64,000 nt of DNA from Rhodobacterales bacterium. GTDB lineage: Bacteria; Pseudomonadota; Alphaproteobacteria; Rhizobiales; Stappiaceae. The notes under the pieces are model-generated. The model did no database searches. It saw only the letters and a list, made by a program, of their open reading frames with translations, and had not been told where the DNA came from. The position numbers and the translations under genes are program-made. This document shows positions 26,865 to 36,753 of the stretch, piece after piece (position 1 is the first letter of the stretch; each line of letters starts with the position of its first letter). The DNA is taken from the NCBI GenBank assembly GCA_008107755.1, contig VIRH01000058.1, positions 310,001-374,000 of the forward strand, given 5' to 3'.

Positions 26865-28097
26865 ATGACAATGGCTCCATTGCGGATCGTTCATTGTGTC
26901 CGATCGCCGATCGGCGGGATCTTCCGTCACATCTGCGATCTGGCGGCAACACAATCGGAAGCCGGGCATGACGTCGGCATCATTTGCGACAGTAGCACGG
27001 GTAGCGCGTTCGACATAGATCGGCTGGAGGCTGTCGCGCCAAAGCTGACCCTTGGGGTGGCGCGGTTTCCCATGCAGCGGCAGCTGACCTTTCAGGACAT
27101 GGCTGCAACCTACTCACTTTACAAATATATTCGCGACCTCAAGCCCGATATCCTGCATGGTCACGGGGCCAAGGGCGGGGCCTATATGCGCCTGATCGGC
27201 TCGTGGCTTCGACTGCGCGGCCGCAAGGTCAGCCGTGTCTATTGTCCGCATGGCGGCAGCCTGCATTACGACCCGCACCGGTTCGAGGGCCGCGTCTATC
27301 ACACGCTGGAACGGCTGCTTGGCAAGCTCACCGACGGTATCGTTTTCGTGTCCGACTACGAAGCTTCGGCCTATGAAAGCAAGGTCGGTAACAGCAAAGC
27401 TCTGACCCGAATCGTTTACAACGGGCTCGCCCCTGAGGAGTTCGCACTCGTCGAAACGAATGACGATGCTGCAGATTTTGTCTATATCGGAATGCTGCGA
27501 GACCTGAAGGGACCGGATCTCTTCATCGAGGCACTCTACAATATTCGCCTGAAGAACGGCGCAGCGCCGACGGCGCATATCGTCGGCGAAGGACCGGACG
27601 AGCAACGCTACAGGGCCATGGTCAACAAGCTGGGACTGGACAGCGTCGTCACTTTCCACGGCGCGCTGCCGACCCGCGAAGCCTTCAAACTCGGCCGCAA
27701 TGTCGTCGTTCCCTCTCGCGCCGAAGCCATGCCCTACATCATTCTGGAAACAATCGCTGCGCAAAGACCGCTGATCGCGACCCGTGTCGGCGGCATCCCG
27801 GAGATTTTCGGCCGCTATGCGACTCAGCTGATCGAACCAGGCAACATCGGCAAGCTGACGGTCGCGATGGATCAAGCCCTCGACGAACCGGACCGGATGG
27901 ACGTTGAGGCAAAAGCCCTGGGCAGTTGCCTCGCGGATACCTTCTCCATCGAGCTGATGAGCGACCGGGTGACCACGCTTTATCAGGAGCTTCAGGGGAT
28001 CCGTCCGTCCGAGACGCCCCTTCAGAGTGCAGCTTCAGCTCTCGCCTCTCCTGGAGAGGTTCAGACCGCCTATGCAAGAACGAGCAGTCGCGGATGA
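26865..28097 (+). CDS. Glycosyltransferase family 4
   Basis: 410-residue GT-B enzyme. The N-terminal half shows a GT4 acceptor domain (SPIGGIFRHICDLA, ILHGHGAKGGAY), and the C-terminal half has the donor-site block VVPSRAEAMPYIILETIAA containing the EX7E-type glutamates. It adds a sugar to the lipid-linked repeat unit at the cytoplasmic face. Its TGA overlaps the next gene's ATG (ATGA at 28094), so it is in one operon with the phosphoglycosyltransferase and the polymerase. Confidence 0.9.
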   Translation: MTMAPLRIVHCVRSPIGGIFRHICDLAATQSEAGHDVGIICDSSTGSAFDIDRLEAVAPKLTLGVARFPMQRQLTFQDMAATYSLYKYIRDLKPDILHGHGAKGGAYMRLIGSWLRLRGRKVSRVYCPHGGSLHYDPHRFEGRVYHTLERLLGKLTDGIVFVSDYEASAYESKVGNSKALTRIVYNGLAPEEFALVETNDDAADFVYIGMLRDLKGPDLFIEALYNIRLKNGAAPTAHIVGEGPDEQRYRAMVNKLGLDSVVTFHGALPTREAFKLGRNVVVPSRAEAMPYIILETIAAQRPLIATRVGGIPEIFGRYATQLIEPGNIGKLTVAMDQALDEPDRMDVEAKALGSCLADTFSIELMSDRVTTLYQELQGIRPSETPLQSAASALASPGEVQTAYARTSSRG

Positions 28098-29716
28098 ACA
28101 CGCCTTCCCATAAATCGTTTGACGGGCCGGTGGTGGTCAAACGGCTCGATGTGAAGGACAGCGAGGCGTCGCAGCCCCGTATCGACCGACACCTCGCCGG
28201 GAATTTGCGGCAGTCGGTGCGAAAGAGTGCGAAAGTCAATGTCGAGCATCTTCAGCCCTCCAGTTCCGGACTGTCACCTGAGACACTTGAAATCGCGCGC
28301 GCGCTCGGTGGAAAGGGTCTCTCGCGCACGGTGCTGACCGGTCTCGTGCGTCTGAGCGACATTGTCCTGATCGCCGCGACCGCCGTCGCCGCGGCACTTG
28401 GCGGATCGGAAGGCCCTTTTCTCGGCCTGATGCACCTTTTCGTGACCTCTTCCGCAATTCTCTTTTCGCTCGCCTTCTTTCAGGCGGCAGATGCCTATCA
28501 GATCTCGATCATGCGGCAAGGGCTTTCGCAGCTCGGCCGCGTTGCTGCCGGCTGGACGCTCGTCTTTGCCATGTTCGCGGTGCTCCGCTCCACTACAGGT
28601 ATCGGTGTCGGGTTTTCCGAAGCCTGGGTCAGCACGTGGTATGCGCTCGGTCTGACGGCTCTATGCTGTTCGCGCCTTGTGGTTTGCGCTCTCGTGCGCC
28701 GCTGGACTAAATCCGGACGCCTGGAACGGCGCGCGGTGATCGTCGGTGGCGGCACCGCTGCCGCTGAACTCATCCACGACCTGGAAGCACAGCCCGGCAA
28801 CGACATCCGTATCTGCGGCATCTTCGATGACCGTTCCAACGACAGGTCGCCGCCCGTCGTCGCCGGCTACCCGAAACTCGGCAATATCAGCGCGCTGGTC
28901 GAATTCGCGCGCCTTGCCCGTATCGACATGCTCATCGTGTGCATCCCGCTCAGGGCGGAAAAGCGTGTTCTGGAACTGCTTCGCAAGCTCTGGGTCTTGC
29001 CGGTGGATATCCGCCTTTCGGCTCATACCGACAAGGTCAGCTTCAGAAATCGCGAGGCGAGCTTCATCGGCACGGTTCCCTTCGTCGATGTGGTCGAAAA
29101 ACCCATCGCCGACTGGGACATGGTGGCCAAACGCGCTTTCGATCTCCTTTTCGCCAGCCTTTCGATCATCCTGCTTTTGCCGGTGATGGTGATCACGGCG
29201 ATTGCCATCAAGCTGGAGAGCCGAGGACCGGTCCTGTTTCGCCAGAAGCGCTACGGCTTCAACAACGAGATCATCGAAATTCTGAAATTCCGCTCTATGT
29301 ATGCGGACATGGCCGATCCGGAAGCGCGCAAGGTGGTGACAAAGGGCGATCCGCGGGTGACCCGCGTCGGCCGTTTCATCCGCAAGGCCTCCATCGATGA
29401 ACTTCCGCAGCTCTTCAACGTTCTGGCCGGCAGCCTTTCCCTGGTCGGCCCCCGCCCCCATGCCGTCAATGCGCATACCAACGACAAGACCTGGGATGCG
29501 GTGGTGGACGGTTATTTCGCACGCCACAAGGTGAAGCCGGGTGTCACGGGCTGGGCGCAGATCAACGGCTGGCGCGGTGAAGTCGACACGCCGGAGAAGA
29601 TCCAGAACCGCGTCGAATGCGACGTCTATTACATCGAGAACTGGTCGATCCTCTTCGACCTCAAGATCCTGTTTCTGACGCCGTTCCGCCTGTTCAATAC
29701 GGAGAATGCCTATTGA
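28094..29716 (+). CDS. Undecaprenyl-phosphate sugar-1-phosphate transferase (WcaJ/HfsE family)
   Basis: 540-residue polyisoprenyl-phosphate hexose-1-P transferase. A cytoplasmic N-terminus of about 75 residues precedes four membrane helices and a CoA-binding-like Rossmann region ([13 protein letters not shown]). The C-terminal catalytic domain begins [20 protein letters not shown] and contains [26 protein letters not shown] and [15 protein letters not shown]. It loads the first sugar phosphate onto undecaprenyl phosphate. Start ATG 28094 overlaps the GT4 stop. Confidence 0.92.
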   Translation: MNTPSHKSFDGPVVVKRLDVKDSEASQPRIDRHLAGNLRQSVRKSAKVNVEHLQPSSSGLSPETLEIARALGGKGLSRTVLTGLVRLSDIVLIAATAVAAALGGSEGPFLGLMHLFVTSSAILFSLAFFQAADAYQISIMRQGLSQLGRVAAGWTLVFAMFAVLRSTTGIGVGFSEAWVSTWYALGLTALCCSRLVVCALVRRWTKSGRLERRAVIVGGGTAAAELIHDLEAQPGNDIRICGIFDDRSNDRSPPVVAGYPKLGNISALVEFARLARIDMLIVCIPLRAEKRVLELLRKLWVLPVDIRLSAHTDKVSFRNREASFIGTVPFVDVVEKPIADWDMVAKRAFDLLFASLSIILLLPVMVITAIAIKLESRGPVLFRQKRYGFNNEIIEILKFRSMYADMADPEARKVVTKGDPRVTRVGRFIRKASIDELPQLFNVLAGSLSLVGPRPHAVNAHTNDKTWDAVVDGYFARHKVKPGVTGWAQINGWRGEVDTPEKIQNRVECDVYYIENWSILFDLKILFLTPFRLFNTENAY

Positions 29717-30972
29717 GCACCCTGGCGGCCCCACTTGTCCGCATCCCTCACCTGCGCGTCCCCCGGGCGCTCACGGTGCGCGGTCTGGGCAATGGATCGT
29801 TGTGGCTCGCCGCGTTTCTCTCCGGCTTCGTCATTCGGGAACCGGCGCCGTATGAGCTGTACATGGCGCTGCTGTCGGTGGTCTGGCTCGGCTGCGGCCT
29901 GAAGCTGCGCCGGGAGTTCGGGCCGCTCATCATCTGCATGATGCTCTATATCGCCGGCGGCATTGCCTCCATCCCGATGGCACAGGTGCAGGGCGATGCG
30001 ATGATGTACATCGCGGTGTCCGGCTTTCTCGCCATAACGGCGATCTTCTATGCCGCGATCCTCGCCGACGATCCGGACCGCTTCCGCATCATTCAGAGCG
30101 GCTACACCTTCAGCGCCGTGCTCGTCTCGGCAATCGGGATCGCGGGCTATTTCAACCTGTTTCCGGGCGCCGATTATTTCACGCTCTACGAGCGCGCAAG
30201 AGGTACCTTTCAGGATCCGAACGTCTTCGGGCCGTTTCTCGTGCTGCCGACACTGCTCCTGATCCAGACGCTCCTGCGTGGGCCGGTCTTCAGACACCTG
30301 CACCTACTCGTTCCGATCTCGATCCTCCTTCTCGGCATCTTCCTCAGCTTCTCGCGCGGAGCCTGGGTCGTTCTCTTTGCCGGTGTGATGATCATCTACT
30401 TTCTCGCCCTGGTGACGGAGCAGAGCAGCCGGCGGCGCGCGCGACTTCTCTTTCTCGGTCTGGCTGGCGTTGTTGCTGTCCTGGCGTTTCTTGCCGCAGC
30501 GCTTTCCATTGACACGGTCGATCAGATGTTCCACCAGCGCGCAAAGTTGGTCCAGGATTACGACGGCGCCCGGCTCGGCCGTTTCGCCCGCTATTCCCTC
30601 GGCTTCCAGATGGTGATGGACTATCCGCTCGGGCTTGGACCGCTGGAGTTCAACAAGCACTTTCCCGAGGACGAGCACAACGTCTACCTCAAGGGCTTCA
30701 CCACCTATGGCTGGCTCGGCGGCACCGTCTATATCTTTCTGGCGATCTGGACCTTCTGTTCCCTCGTCCCCCTGCTGTTCAAGTCGCGCCCCTGGACAGG
30801 CTTTGCCCAGTGCCTCTTTGCCGTCTTCACAGCACACCTCATCCTGTCCGTCATCATCGACACCGACCACTGGCGCCACATGTACATGTTCTACGGTCTC
30901 GCCTGGGGCCTGATCGGCGCCGACAAGCTCGATCGAAAGCGCATGCGACGCGCCAATTCCCGCCCGACCTGA
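29713..30972 (+). CDS. Wzy-type polysaccharide polymerase / O-antigen ligase family
   Basis: About 419 residues with some 11-12 hydrophobic helices and a large loop carrying GLGPLEFNKHFPEDEHNVYL, the histidine-containing loop of the Wzy_C/WaaL family (PF04932). RGTFQDPNVFGPFL and LSFSRGAW are further family blocks. It should polymerise lipid-linked units in the periplasm. Translation probably starts at TTG 29713, overlapping the previous TGA (TTGA); no ATG occurs close to the first helix. Confidence 0.88.
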   Translation: MSTLAAPLVRIPHLRVPRALTVRGLGNGSLWLAAFLSGFVIREPAPYELYMALLSVVWLGCGLKLRREFGPLIICMMLYIAGGIASIPMAQVQGDAMMYIAVSGFLAITAIFYAAILADDPDRFRIIQSGYTFSAVLVSAIGIAGYFNLFPGADYFTLYERARGTFQDPNVFGPFLVLPTLLLIQTLLRGPVFRHLHLLVPISILLLGIFLSFSRGAWVVLFAGVMIIYFLALVTEQSSRRRARLLFLGLAGVVAVLAFLAAALSIDTVDQMFHQRAKLVQDYDGARLGRFARYSLGFQMVMDYPLGLGPLEFNKHFPEDEHNVYLKGFTTYGWLGGTVYIFLAIWTFCSLVPLLFKSRPWTGFAQCLFAVFTAHLILSVIIDTDHWRHMYMFYGLAWGLIGADKLDRKRMRRANSRPT

Positions 30973-31061
30973 CCCGTTCGCAAAATGTGTGGGCAACCCT
31001 TTCCCAATCCCCCAACAAGCAGCTTGCGCTCGGCGAACGAACAGGCTAGGTAGAGGCCGTT

Positions 31062-31138
31062 CGGGCAGTAGCGCAGCCTGGTAGCGCACTTCACTGGGGG
31101 TGAAGGGGTCGTCGGTTCAAATCCGGCCTGCCCGACCA
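31062..31138 (+). tRNA. tRNA-Pro (GGG)
   Basis: 77-nt cloverleaf with acceptor arms CGGGCAG / CTGCCCG, encoded CCA, anticodon stem CTTCA/TGAAG with loop CTGGGGG (anticodon GGG), and T-arm GGTTCAAATCC. A T-run at about 31153-31161 downstream may end transcription. I saw no integrase gene and no repeat of the 3' end in the window, so it is not marked as an integration site. Confidence 0.97.
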
Positions 31139-31384
31139 ACAATTTCACTAAGTTTTTTTCTTTCCGCCGTTCTCCGCTGCAATGAAAATGCAATGAAACG
31201 TGTCGCACGCAAGTTCGTTTGGCGACGCGCGCGAACTGAAATGGCGCGCACCTCGTTTCTCAAAAGCGGCTAGAAATCGGCAGGCGAGCGAATCTCGCCG
31301 AGCATCATCCTGATCATCGCCAGTTTCTCTCGCTCAGCAGCCTGCAGCGAGACCGGCGTGGCGCGTTGGGCGCCGAACGCAGTA

Positions 31385-32113
31385 TCATATGTCGAAATTC
31401 GTAGGCAGCACGATCATGTCGCGGATGGTGACAGTACGCGGGCGGGTCAGCATGTAGACCACGGCGTCGGCAACCTCGCCCGGATCCAGAAGTGCGCCGT
31501 TTTTCTTTGCCTTTTTCAGGTTTTCCTCGGGCCAGTCCGCTAGCAGAGCGGAAACGACAGGCCCGGGCGAGACCTGCCCCACACGAACACCGTGCTTCAT
31601 GAGCTGCCGCCGCATCGTCTGCACGAAACAGGTGATGGCCCATTTCGAACCGGAATAGACCGGCTCCCACGAAATCGCCGCGTGCCCCGCGACCGAGCAC
31701 GTCACGATGATGTCGCCGGTGCCGCGCGCCTTCATGTGGGGAATGACGGAATGGACATTTTTCATAACCGCGTTGACGTTCAGGTTGAGCATGCGATCGA
31801 TCGTCGGCTCGTCGGTCTCGTCCAGGTCACCGCCGATATAGGTTCCCGCATTGCAGTGAAGAATGTCGATGCGGTCCGTCTTTTCCAGGATCTCCGGCAC
31901 CATTGACGCACAGCTTTGCGGGTCGAGCAGATCCGTCACTTGCGCGATGACATTCTCACCCAGGTCGGCCGTCAATTCGGAAAGGGCTTCTTCGTTCCGG
32001 TCCACCATGACCACTCGCGCCCCGGCCTCCACGAGCGCGCGGGTGGTGGCCAGACCTATGCCCGACGCGGCTCCGGTGATTGCCGCCACTTTGCCATTCA
32101 GGGATTGCGCCAT
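31385..32113 (-). CDS. Ribitol 2-dehydrogenase-type short-chain dehydrogenase
   Basis: 242-residue SDR with GAASGIGLA (NAD binding), HCNAGTYIGG, the catalytic S..YSGSK set, and the C-terminal RDMIVLPTNFDI. It matches Klebsiella ribitol 2-dehydrogenase over its whole length, including GKVAAITGAASGIG and GVRVGQVSPGPVVSALL. It probably oxidises ribitol or a related pentitol to the 2-ketose. Last gene of the pentitol operon, 30 bp after the second SDR. Confidence 0.85.
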   Translation of the reverse strand: MAQSLNGKVAAITGAASGIGLATTRALVEAGARVVMVDRNEEALSELTADLGENVIAQVTDLLDPQSCASMVPEILEKTDRIDILHCNAGTYIGGDLDETDEPTIDRMLNLNVNAVMKNVHSVIPHMKARGTGDIIVTCSVAGHAAISWEPVYSGSKWAITCFVQTMRRQLMKHGVRVGQVSPGPVVSALLADWPEENLKKAKKNGALLDPGEVADAVVYMLTRPRTVTIRDMIVLPTNFDI

Positions 32114-32143
32114 CTCGTTCCTCCAGTTTTCAAGAAAAATGCG

Positions 32144-32875
32144 TCAGACACCCAGGAAACCACCATCAACGGGAAGGATGGAGCCGGTGATCATTGCGGC
32201 ATCGTCCGACAGGAGCATCGCGACGGACGACGCAACATCGGCAACCTCCGCGAACCGCCCCAGAGGGTGGCGGACCATCATCGGTCCGGATTTTTCAGGA
32301 TCACTCCAGGCCGCTGCGGCCAGTTCGGTCATGGTCACCGTCGGCGCGACGGCATTGACGCGAATGCCGTGTTTGCCGAGTTCCTTCGCCATGACGCGCG
32401 TCGCCCCTTCCAGTCCCGCCTTGGAGGCCGCGTAGCACACGTGGTCTTCAAAGCCGCGATGTCCAGCGATGGACGTGATGTTGACGATCGTACCGCCTCC
32501 GCCTGCCGCCACCCGGCCGCGCGCGAATTCCCTGGTGCAGATCAGGGCCGCCCGAAGATTGATGCCGAGCACCGCCTCGTAGCCCGCTTCAGTCATGTCG
32601 AGTACGCTTTCCAGCACATTGGTGCCTGCGCAGTTGACCAGATTGTCGGCAAGCCCCGCTTCCTTCATTGCCGCCTGCGCCGCGGCCGTATCGGCAAGAT
32701 CGACGCAAATACCGGTCGCGCCGGTCTCTTCGCTCAAGGTGTCGAGATCGGCCTGGGTCCGGCTCATGGCAACCACATGGGCACCGCGCGCGCTCAACAG
32801 CTCGGTGCACGCCCGGCCGATCCCCTTTCCTGCTCCCGTGACGATGATCTTCTTGCCGGCGAAACTTGCGGTCAT
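32144..32875 (-). CDS. SDR, L-xylulose reductase/sugar-alcohol dehydrogenase type
   Basis: 243-residue SDR with GAGKGIGRA, NCAGTNVL, the YAASKAGLE catalytic Tyr-Lys, and the C-terminal PVDGGFLGV. Closest resemblance is to the DCXR (L-xylulose reductase) branch, including VVAMSRTQADLD and WSDPEKSGPMMVRHPLGRFA. It interconverts a pentitol and a pentulose. ATG 32875 overlaps the kinase stop (ATGA), so the genes are coupled; the frame is open far upstream but overlaps the kinase. Confidence 0.85.
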   Translation of the reverse strand: MTASFAGKKIIVTGAGKGIGRACTELLSARGAHVVAMSRTQADLDTLSEETGATGICVDLADTAAAQAAMKEAGLADNLVNCAGTNVLESVLDMTEAGYEAVLGINLRAALICTREFARGRVAAGGGGTIVNITSIAGHRGFEDHVCYAASKAGLEGATRVMAKELGKHGIRVNAVAPTVTMTELAAAAWSDPEKSGPMMVRHPLGRFAEVADVASSVAMLLSDDAAMITGSILPVDGGFLGV

Positions 32876-34383
32876 GTTGCCTGTGCCCTTCCTGATTTCT
32901 GATCCAAACCTGACTTGCTTGCGGGCCTGAACTCGGAGGTGTTTGTCCTCACCCGTCCGGAGAGCCCTGAAAATTCGGCGAACCTCTCCGCGTAGGCGTC
33001 CTGCAGCATCGGATCCGGACGGATCACCAGATCGACCTCCGGAACGGTAATAATGTCTTCGAGCGCACCGTCCGCGAGGCAGGCAACTCCGAGTTTCGCC
33101 GCACCGTAGGCAGCGCCAAAGTCGCCCGATTTCGGCACAAGAAGCTCGATCCCGCAAACGCTTGAGAGGATCTCCCGCCACTGAGAACACCGTGCCCCGC
33201 CGCCGACCACGAAAGCCCGGTCGAGGCGTGTCCCGGCGGCCTCCAACGCAGCCTTGCAATCCAGGAACGCATAACTGACGCCCTCCAGAACCGCCTGCAC
33301 CATGTCCGGCAATTCGGTGCTCATGGACAGGTTCGCAAAGGTGCCGGCAGGCCAGGGCAGATTGTGGGGTGTCCGCTCGCCGGAGAGATAGGGAAGAAAG
33401 ACGGAGGCTGCCGGCCTGCTGATCCTGTCCGGAAGCATGGCGGTAAGGTCGGGAGCCGAATGCCCCGTGACCCGCCCCAGCCATGCCAGGCTATCCACGG
33501 CCGCCAGGATGACACCCATGTGATGCCAGAGGCCCGGCACGGCGTGGCAGAAGGTATGAAGGGCCTGTTCCGTATTGGGCGAATAGCAGTCGCATGCGGC
33601 GAACAGGACACCCGACGTTCCCAGGCTGACGAAACCCGTCCCGGGTCGCACGACGCCCATCCCGCACGCCGTGGCAGCATTATCCCCGCCCCCGCCGGCC
33701 ACCGGAACGCGGGCAATACCCCATTCTCCTGCAAGCTCGGCGCGCAGGGCGCCCGACTTTTCGGTGCCTTCCACCAGGCGGGGCATCTGCGCCTCGGTCA
33801 GGTTCGTCGCCGACAGCAACTCCGGTGACCATCGCCGGTGCGCGACGTCCAGCCACAAAGTGCCTGCGGCATCCGACATCTCCGCGACATGCTCGCCTGT
33901 CAGCCACAGGCGGACATAGTCCTTCGGCAACAGGACCTTCCGGATCCGTCTGAAAACCTCGGGCTCGTGCTTTTCGACCCAGCGCACCTTCGGCGCGGTA
34001 AACCCCGGCATGACGATGTTGCCACCGGTTTCGCGGAACGGCGCCCGTACTTCCAGTTCGGCGCATTCGGAATGTGAACGGCTGTCGTTCCACAGGATAC
34101 ACGGGCGCAGCACCCGGTCGTTTTCGTCCAGCAGGACCGCGCCGTGCATCTGCCCCGAAAGGCCTATGGAGCGGAGCGCCGAAAACGCCTCGGGAAAGCT
34201 TGCCCTCAGGCCGTCAATCACCGATCGCACCGCTGCGATCCAGTCGTCTGGGTCCTGCTCCGCCCATCCCGTTTTCGGGCGCGACACCGTCAGTTCGGCC
34301 CCGCAGCTTGCGACGACGCCGAAGTCCTCCGTCATCAGCAGGCCCTTCACGCCGGAGGTGCCGATATCCAATCCCAAGTGCAT
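32872..34383 (-). CDS. xylB: Xylulokinase (FGGY family)
   Basis: 503-residue sugar kinase. Phosphate-binding LGLDIGTSGVKG at the start, the substrate region SGQMHGAVLL and WNDSR, D-rich catalytic GGGGDNAA near 235, and the ATP site VVGGGARCSQW. The match to xylulokinases is good, including PYLSGERTPHN. It phosphorylates D-xylulose for the pentose phosphate pathway; with a pentitol dehydrogenase on each side it traps the ketose made. GGGAAGGG lies upstream of the ATG. Confidence 0.92.
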   Translation of the reverse strand: MHLGLDIGTSGVKGLLMTEDFGVVASCGAELTVSRPKTGWAEQDPDDWIAAVRSVIDGLRASFPEAFSALRSIGLSGQMHGAVLLDENDRVLRPCILWNDSRSHSECAELEVRAPFRETGGNIVMPGFTAPKVRWVEKHEPEVFRRIRKVLLPKDYVRLWLTGEHVAEMSDAAGTLWLDVAHRRWSPELLSATNLTEAQMPRLVEGTEKSGALRAELAGEWGIARVPVAGGGGDNAATACGMGVVRPGTGFVSLGTSGVLFAACDCYSPNTEQALHTFCHAVPGLWHHMGVILAAVDSLAWLGRVTGHSAPDLTAMLPDRISRPAASVFLPYLSGERTPHNLPWPAGTFANLSMSTELPDMVQAVLEGVSYAFLDCKAALEAAGTRLDRAFVVGGGARCSQWREILSSVCGIELLVPKSGDFGAAYGAAKLGVACLADGALEDIITVPEVDLVIRPDPMLQDAYAERFAEFSGLSGRVRTNTSEFRPASKSGLDQKSGRAQAT

Positions 34384-34402
34384 GCGTACCCTTCCCGGAG
34401 CC

Positions 34403-35434
34403 TCAAAGCGTAATCTGGATCTTCACGTCGCCGGGCCGCTGCTCGACCGCCCGATCAAAGGCCTCGACGCTTTTTTCGAACGGAAATGTTGCCGTAATCA
34501 GCGGTTTCAGATCGACCTTGCCGGAAGAGATCAGATTGATCGCCCGGTCATAGATGTTCGCATAGCGAAACACGGTCTCGATCCTCAGTTCCTTGGCCTG
34601 GAAACCGACCACATCCATCGGCACCGGGTCCACCGGCATGCCGACGAGAACCACCGCGCCCCCTGGACGGGCGAGATTTGCAACATCGAGCATTGCCGGC
34701 GCTGCGCCGGAGCATTCGAAGACCACGTCCGCGCCCCAGCCTTCGGTCAATTCCATGATCCTGTCCTGTGCCGTGGACACATTCAGGTTGATTGTCTCGA
34801 TGCCGTCATAGGCTCCGATGAGGTCAAGCTTCGGCTGGGCGAAATCGGTCACCAGAACCTTTGCGCACCCGCCCGCAAGGGCTGCCAGCGCTGTCACCAT
34901 GCCGATCGGACCGGCGCCGGTTACGACGGCAATGTCTCCGGGTCGAATGCGCGCCCTCAGCGCCGACTGCAGGCCGATGGCGAAGGGCTCGACCATGGCG
35001 GCTTCGGCGAAGGAGACGTTGTCCGGCAACCGATACGTGAAGGCGGCCGGATGGACGACTTCGGGCGTCAGGCAGCCATGCACTGGTGGTGTCGCCCAGA
35101 AGCGAACCGCCGGATCGACATTGTAGATGCCGAGCTTGGAGGCGCGCGAGGTCGGATCGGGTATTCCCGGCTCCATGCACACCCGGTCCCCGACGTTCAG
35201 GTGCGTGACGTCCGCACCGGTTTCACAGACCACACCGGAAGCTTCATGGCCCAGAACCATCGGCTCCTTGACGACGAAGGGACCAATCTTCCCGTGGGTG
35301 TAATAGTGGACATCAGAGCCGCAAACCCCAACGGTATGCACCTTCACCCTGACGTCTCCCGCACCGAGCGCTTCGGGCAGGTCGATATCACGCAGGTTCA
35401 GGCGTCCTTTTTCTTCGAGAACAAGCGCACGCAT
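34403..35434 (-). CDS. Xylitol/polyol dehydrogenase (D-xylulose reductase, MDR family)
   Basis: 343-residue medium-chain dehydrogenase. Catalytic zinc ligands are C38-type in [13 protein letters not shown] and the MVEP glutamate; the Rossmann motif is GAGPIG. As in other bacterial xylitol dehydrogenases of this group, the structural-zinc cysteines are replaced ([12 protein letters not shown]). It makes D-xylulose from xylitol, which xylB 19 bp downstream phosphorylates. ATG 35434 with AAGGTG upstream is used rather than the extension to 35488. Confidence 0.9.
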   Translation of the reverse strand: MRALVLEEKGRLNLRDIDLPEALGAGDVRVKVHTVGVCGSDVHYYTHGKIGPFVVKEPMVLGHEASGVVCETGADVTHLNVGDRVCMEPGIPDPTSRASKLGIYNVDPAVRFWATPPVHGCLTPEVVHPAAFTYRLPDNVSFAEAAMVEPFAIGLQSALRARIRPGDIAVVTGAGPIGMVTALAALAGGCAKVLVTDFAQPKLDLIGAYDGIETINLNVSTAQDRIMELTEGWGADVVFECSGAAPAMLDVANLARPGGAVVLVGMPVDPVPMDVVGFQAKELRIETVFRYANIYDRAINLISSGKVDLKPLITATFPFEKSVEAFDRAVEQRPGDVKIQITL

Positions 35435-35512
35435 CACATCACCTTCTTGCAAGAGGATTGGCTTGGGTTTGCGGGACGACCGCAGCAACAGGTCTGTCTG
35501 GAGCGGACTGCG

Positions 35513-36562
35513 TCATGGCGCGCCCCTTACGCGCCGGCCGCTCTCTGTCTCGAAGAACAGCGAGTGGCCCTCCTGGAGCTCGAAGCGCAGCTCGCTTCCA
35601 AGTGGCGGCCGGAACTTCTTGTCACCCCGGATGATGCAGCGCGAGGCGCCCATCTCCAGCACGACGTAAGTCGCCTCACCCGTTGGCTCGACCTCGAAGA
35701 CCTTGCCGCTGAAACGGCCGTTCTGGTCCAGAACCGCATCCTCCGCGCGAAAGCCGAGGGTCAGTTTGCCGTCTTTCGGCGGTGCGAGGTTCGACACGCC
35801 GGTGGCCGTGAAGGTGCCATCCCTGGCAACGCCCTCCACGAAGTTCATCGGCGGCGAACCTATGAACCCCGCCACGAACAGGTTGTCGGGATCGTCGTAG
35901 ATGTCATCCGGGGTTCCGACCTGCTGGATCACGCCTTCGGACAGGAGGACGACCCGGTCGGCCAGTGTCATCGCCTCGATCTGGTCGTGGGTCACGTAGA
36001 TCATCGTCACACCGAGGGAGCGCTGAAGGTGCTTTATCTCCGCGCGCATTGCCACGCGCAGCTTGGCATCAAGGTTCGACAGGGGTTCGTCGAGGAGAAA
36101 GACCTCCGGATCGCGCACCAGCGCCCGCGCTAGGGCGACCCGCTGGCGCTGGCCGCCGGACAGATCGCGCGGGTAGCGATCAAGATACGGCAGGAGATCC
36201 ACCTTTTTGGCGGCGTCCTCGATCTGGCGACGCCGTGTCGCCCTGTCCACACGTGCGACCTTCAGCGGATAACCGATGTTGTCGAGCACGGTCATGTGCG
36301 GATAGAGCGCGTAGTTCTGGAACACCATCGCCACGTTTCGCTCGCGCGGGTGCATGTTGGTCACCTCGCGCTCGCCCATCCTCAACGTGCCGCCCGAGAT
36401 GGTTTCCAGACCCGCGATCATGCGCATCGTCGTCGACTTTCCGCATCCGGAGGGACCGAGAAGAACGACGAACTCACCGTCGGCGATCTCCAGGTTCAGA
36501 TCTTTCAGTACCGTGAAGGCACCGTAAGACTTTTCCACGTCCTCTAAACTCACTGAACTCAT
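35513..36562 (-). CDS. Sugar/polyol ABC transporter ATP-binding protein (MsmK/UgpC type)
   Basis: 349-residue ABC ATPase with Walker A GPSGCGKST, Q-loop VFQNYALYPH, signature LSGGQRQRVALARA, Walker B VFLLDEPLSNLD and switch H in THDQIEAM. The C-terminal third is the TOBE/MalK-type regulatory domain. It powers the two permeases encoded upstream in the same operon. Start ATG 36562, 2 bp after the small membrane gene stop. Confidence 0.93.
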   Translation of the reverse strand: MSSVSLEDVEKSYGAFTVLKDLNLEIADGEFVVLLGPSGCGKSTTMRMIAGLETISGGTLRMGEREVTNMHPRERNVAMVFQNYALYPHMTVLDNIGYPLKVARVDRATRRRQIEDAAKKVDLLPYLDRYPRDLSGGQRQRVALARALVRDPEVFLLDEPLSNLDAKLRVAMRAEIKHLQRSLGVTMIYVTHDQIEAMTLADRVVLLSEGVIQQVGTPDDIYDDPDNLFVAGFIGSPPMNFVEGVARDGTFTATGVSNLAPPKDGKLTLGFRAEDAVLDQNGRFSGKVFEVEPTGEATYVVLEMGASRCIIRGDKKFRPPLGSELRFELQEGHSLFFETESGRRVRGAP

Positions 36563-36564
36563 TG

Positions 36565-36750
36565 TCAGCCCTTTCTGATGATCCATTGCCCGACCAGCGC
36601 AGACAGAACCGCTGCGCCCCAGAGAGGCAGGGCCTGTTCCAGGAACCGCATCCACAAGAGCCCGATTGCGATGAACAGCACCACGGAGATGAAAACCCGG
36701 TCGAAGGTGTTGGTCTTGATGGGAAGAAAGCCTTCACGCCTGTCAGACAT
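36565..36750 (-). CDS. Small two-helix membrane protein in the ABC operon
   Basis: 61-residue protein with two hydrophobic segments (about 17-35 and 41-56) and charged ends. It sits between permease and ATPase genes with gaps of 2-3 bp, so it is certainly co-translated. I do not recognise the family. It may be an accessory or stabilising subunit of the transporter; this is inferred only from position. Confidence 0.75.
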   Translation of the reverse strand: MSDRREGFLPIKTNTFDRVFISVVLFIAIGLLWMRFLEQALPLWGAAVLSALVGQWIIRKG

Positions 36751-36753
36751 GCC

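Noticed and set aside
31062..31384. tRNA-Pro as an island insertion site
   Set aside because: No integrase, no second copy of the tRNA 3' end and no change in gene style downstream in this window.
34010..36133. 707-residue plus-strand open frame
   Set aside because: It runs antisense through the xylulokinase, xylitol dehydrogenase and ABC ATPase genes, whose families are certain; composition is Arg/His/Asp-rich as expected for an antisense shadow of GC-rich coding DNA.
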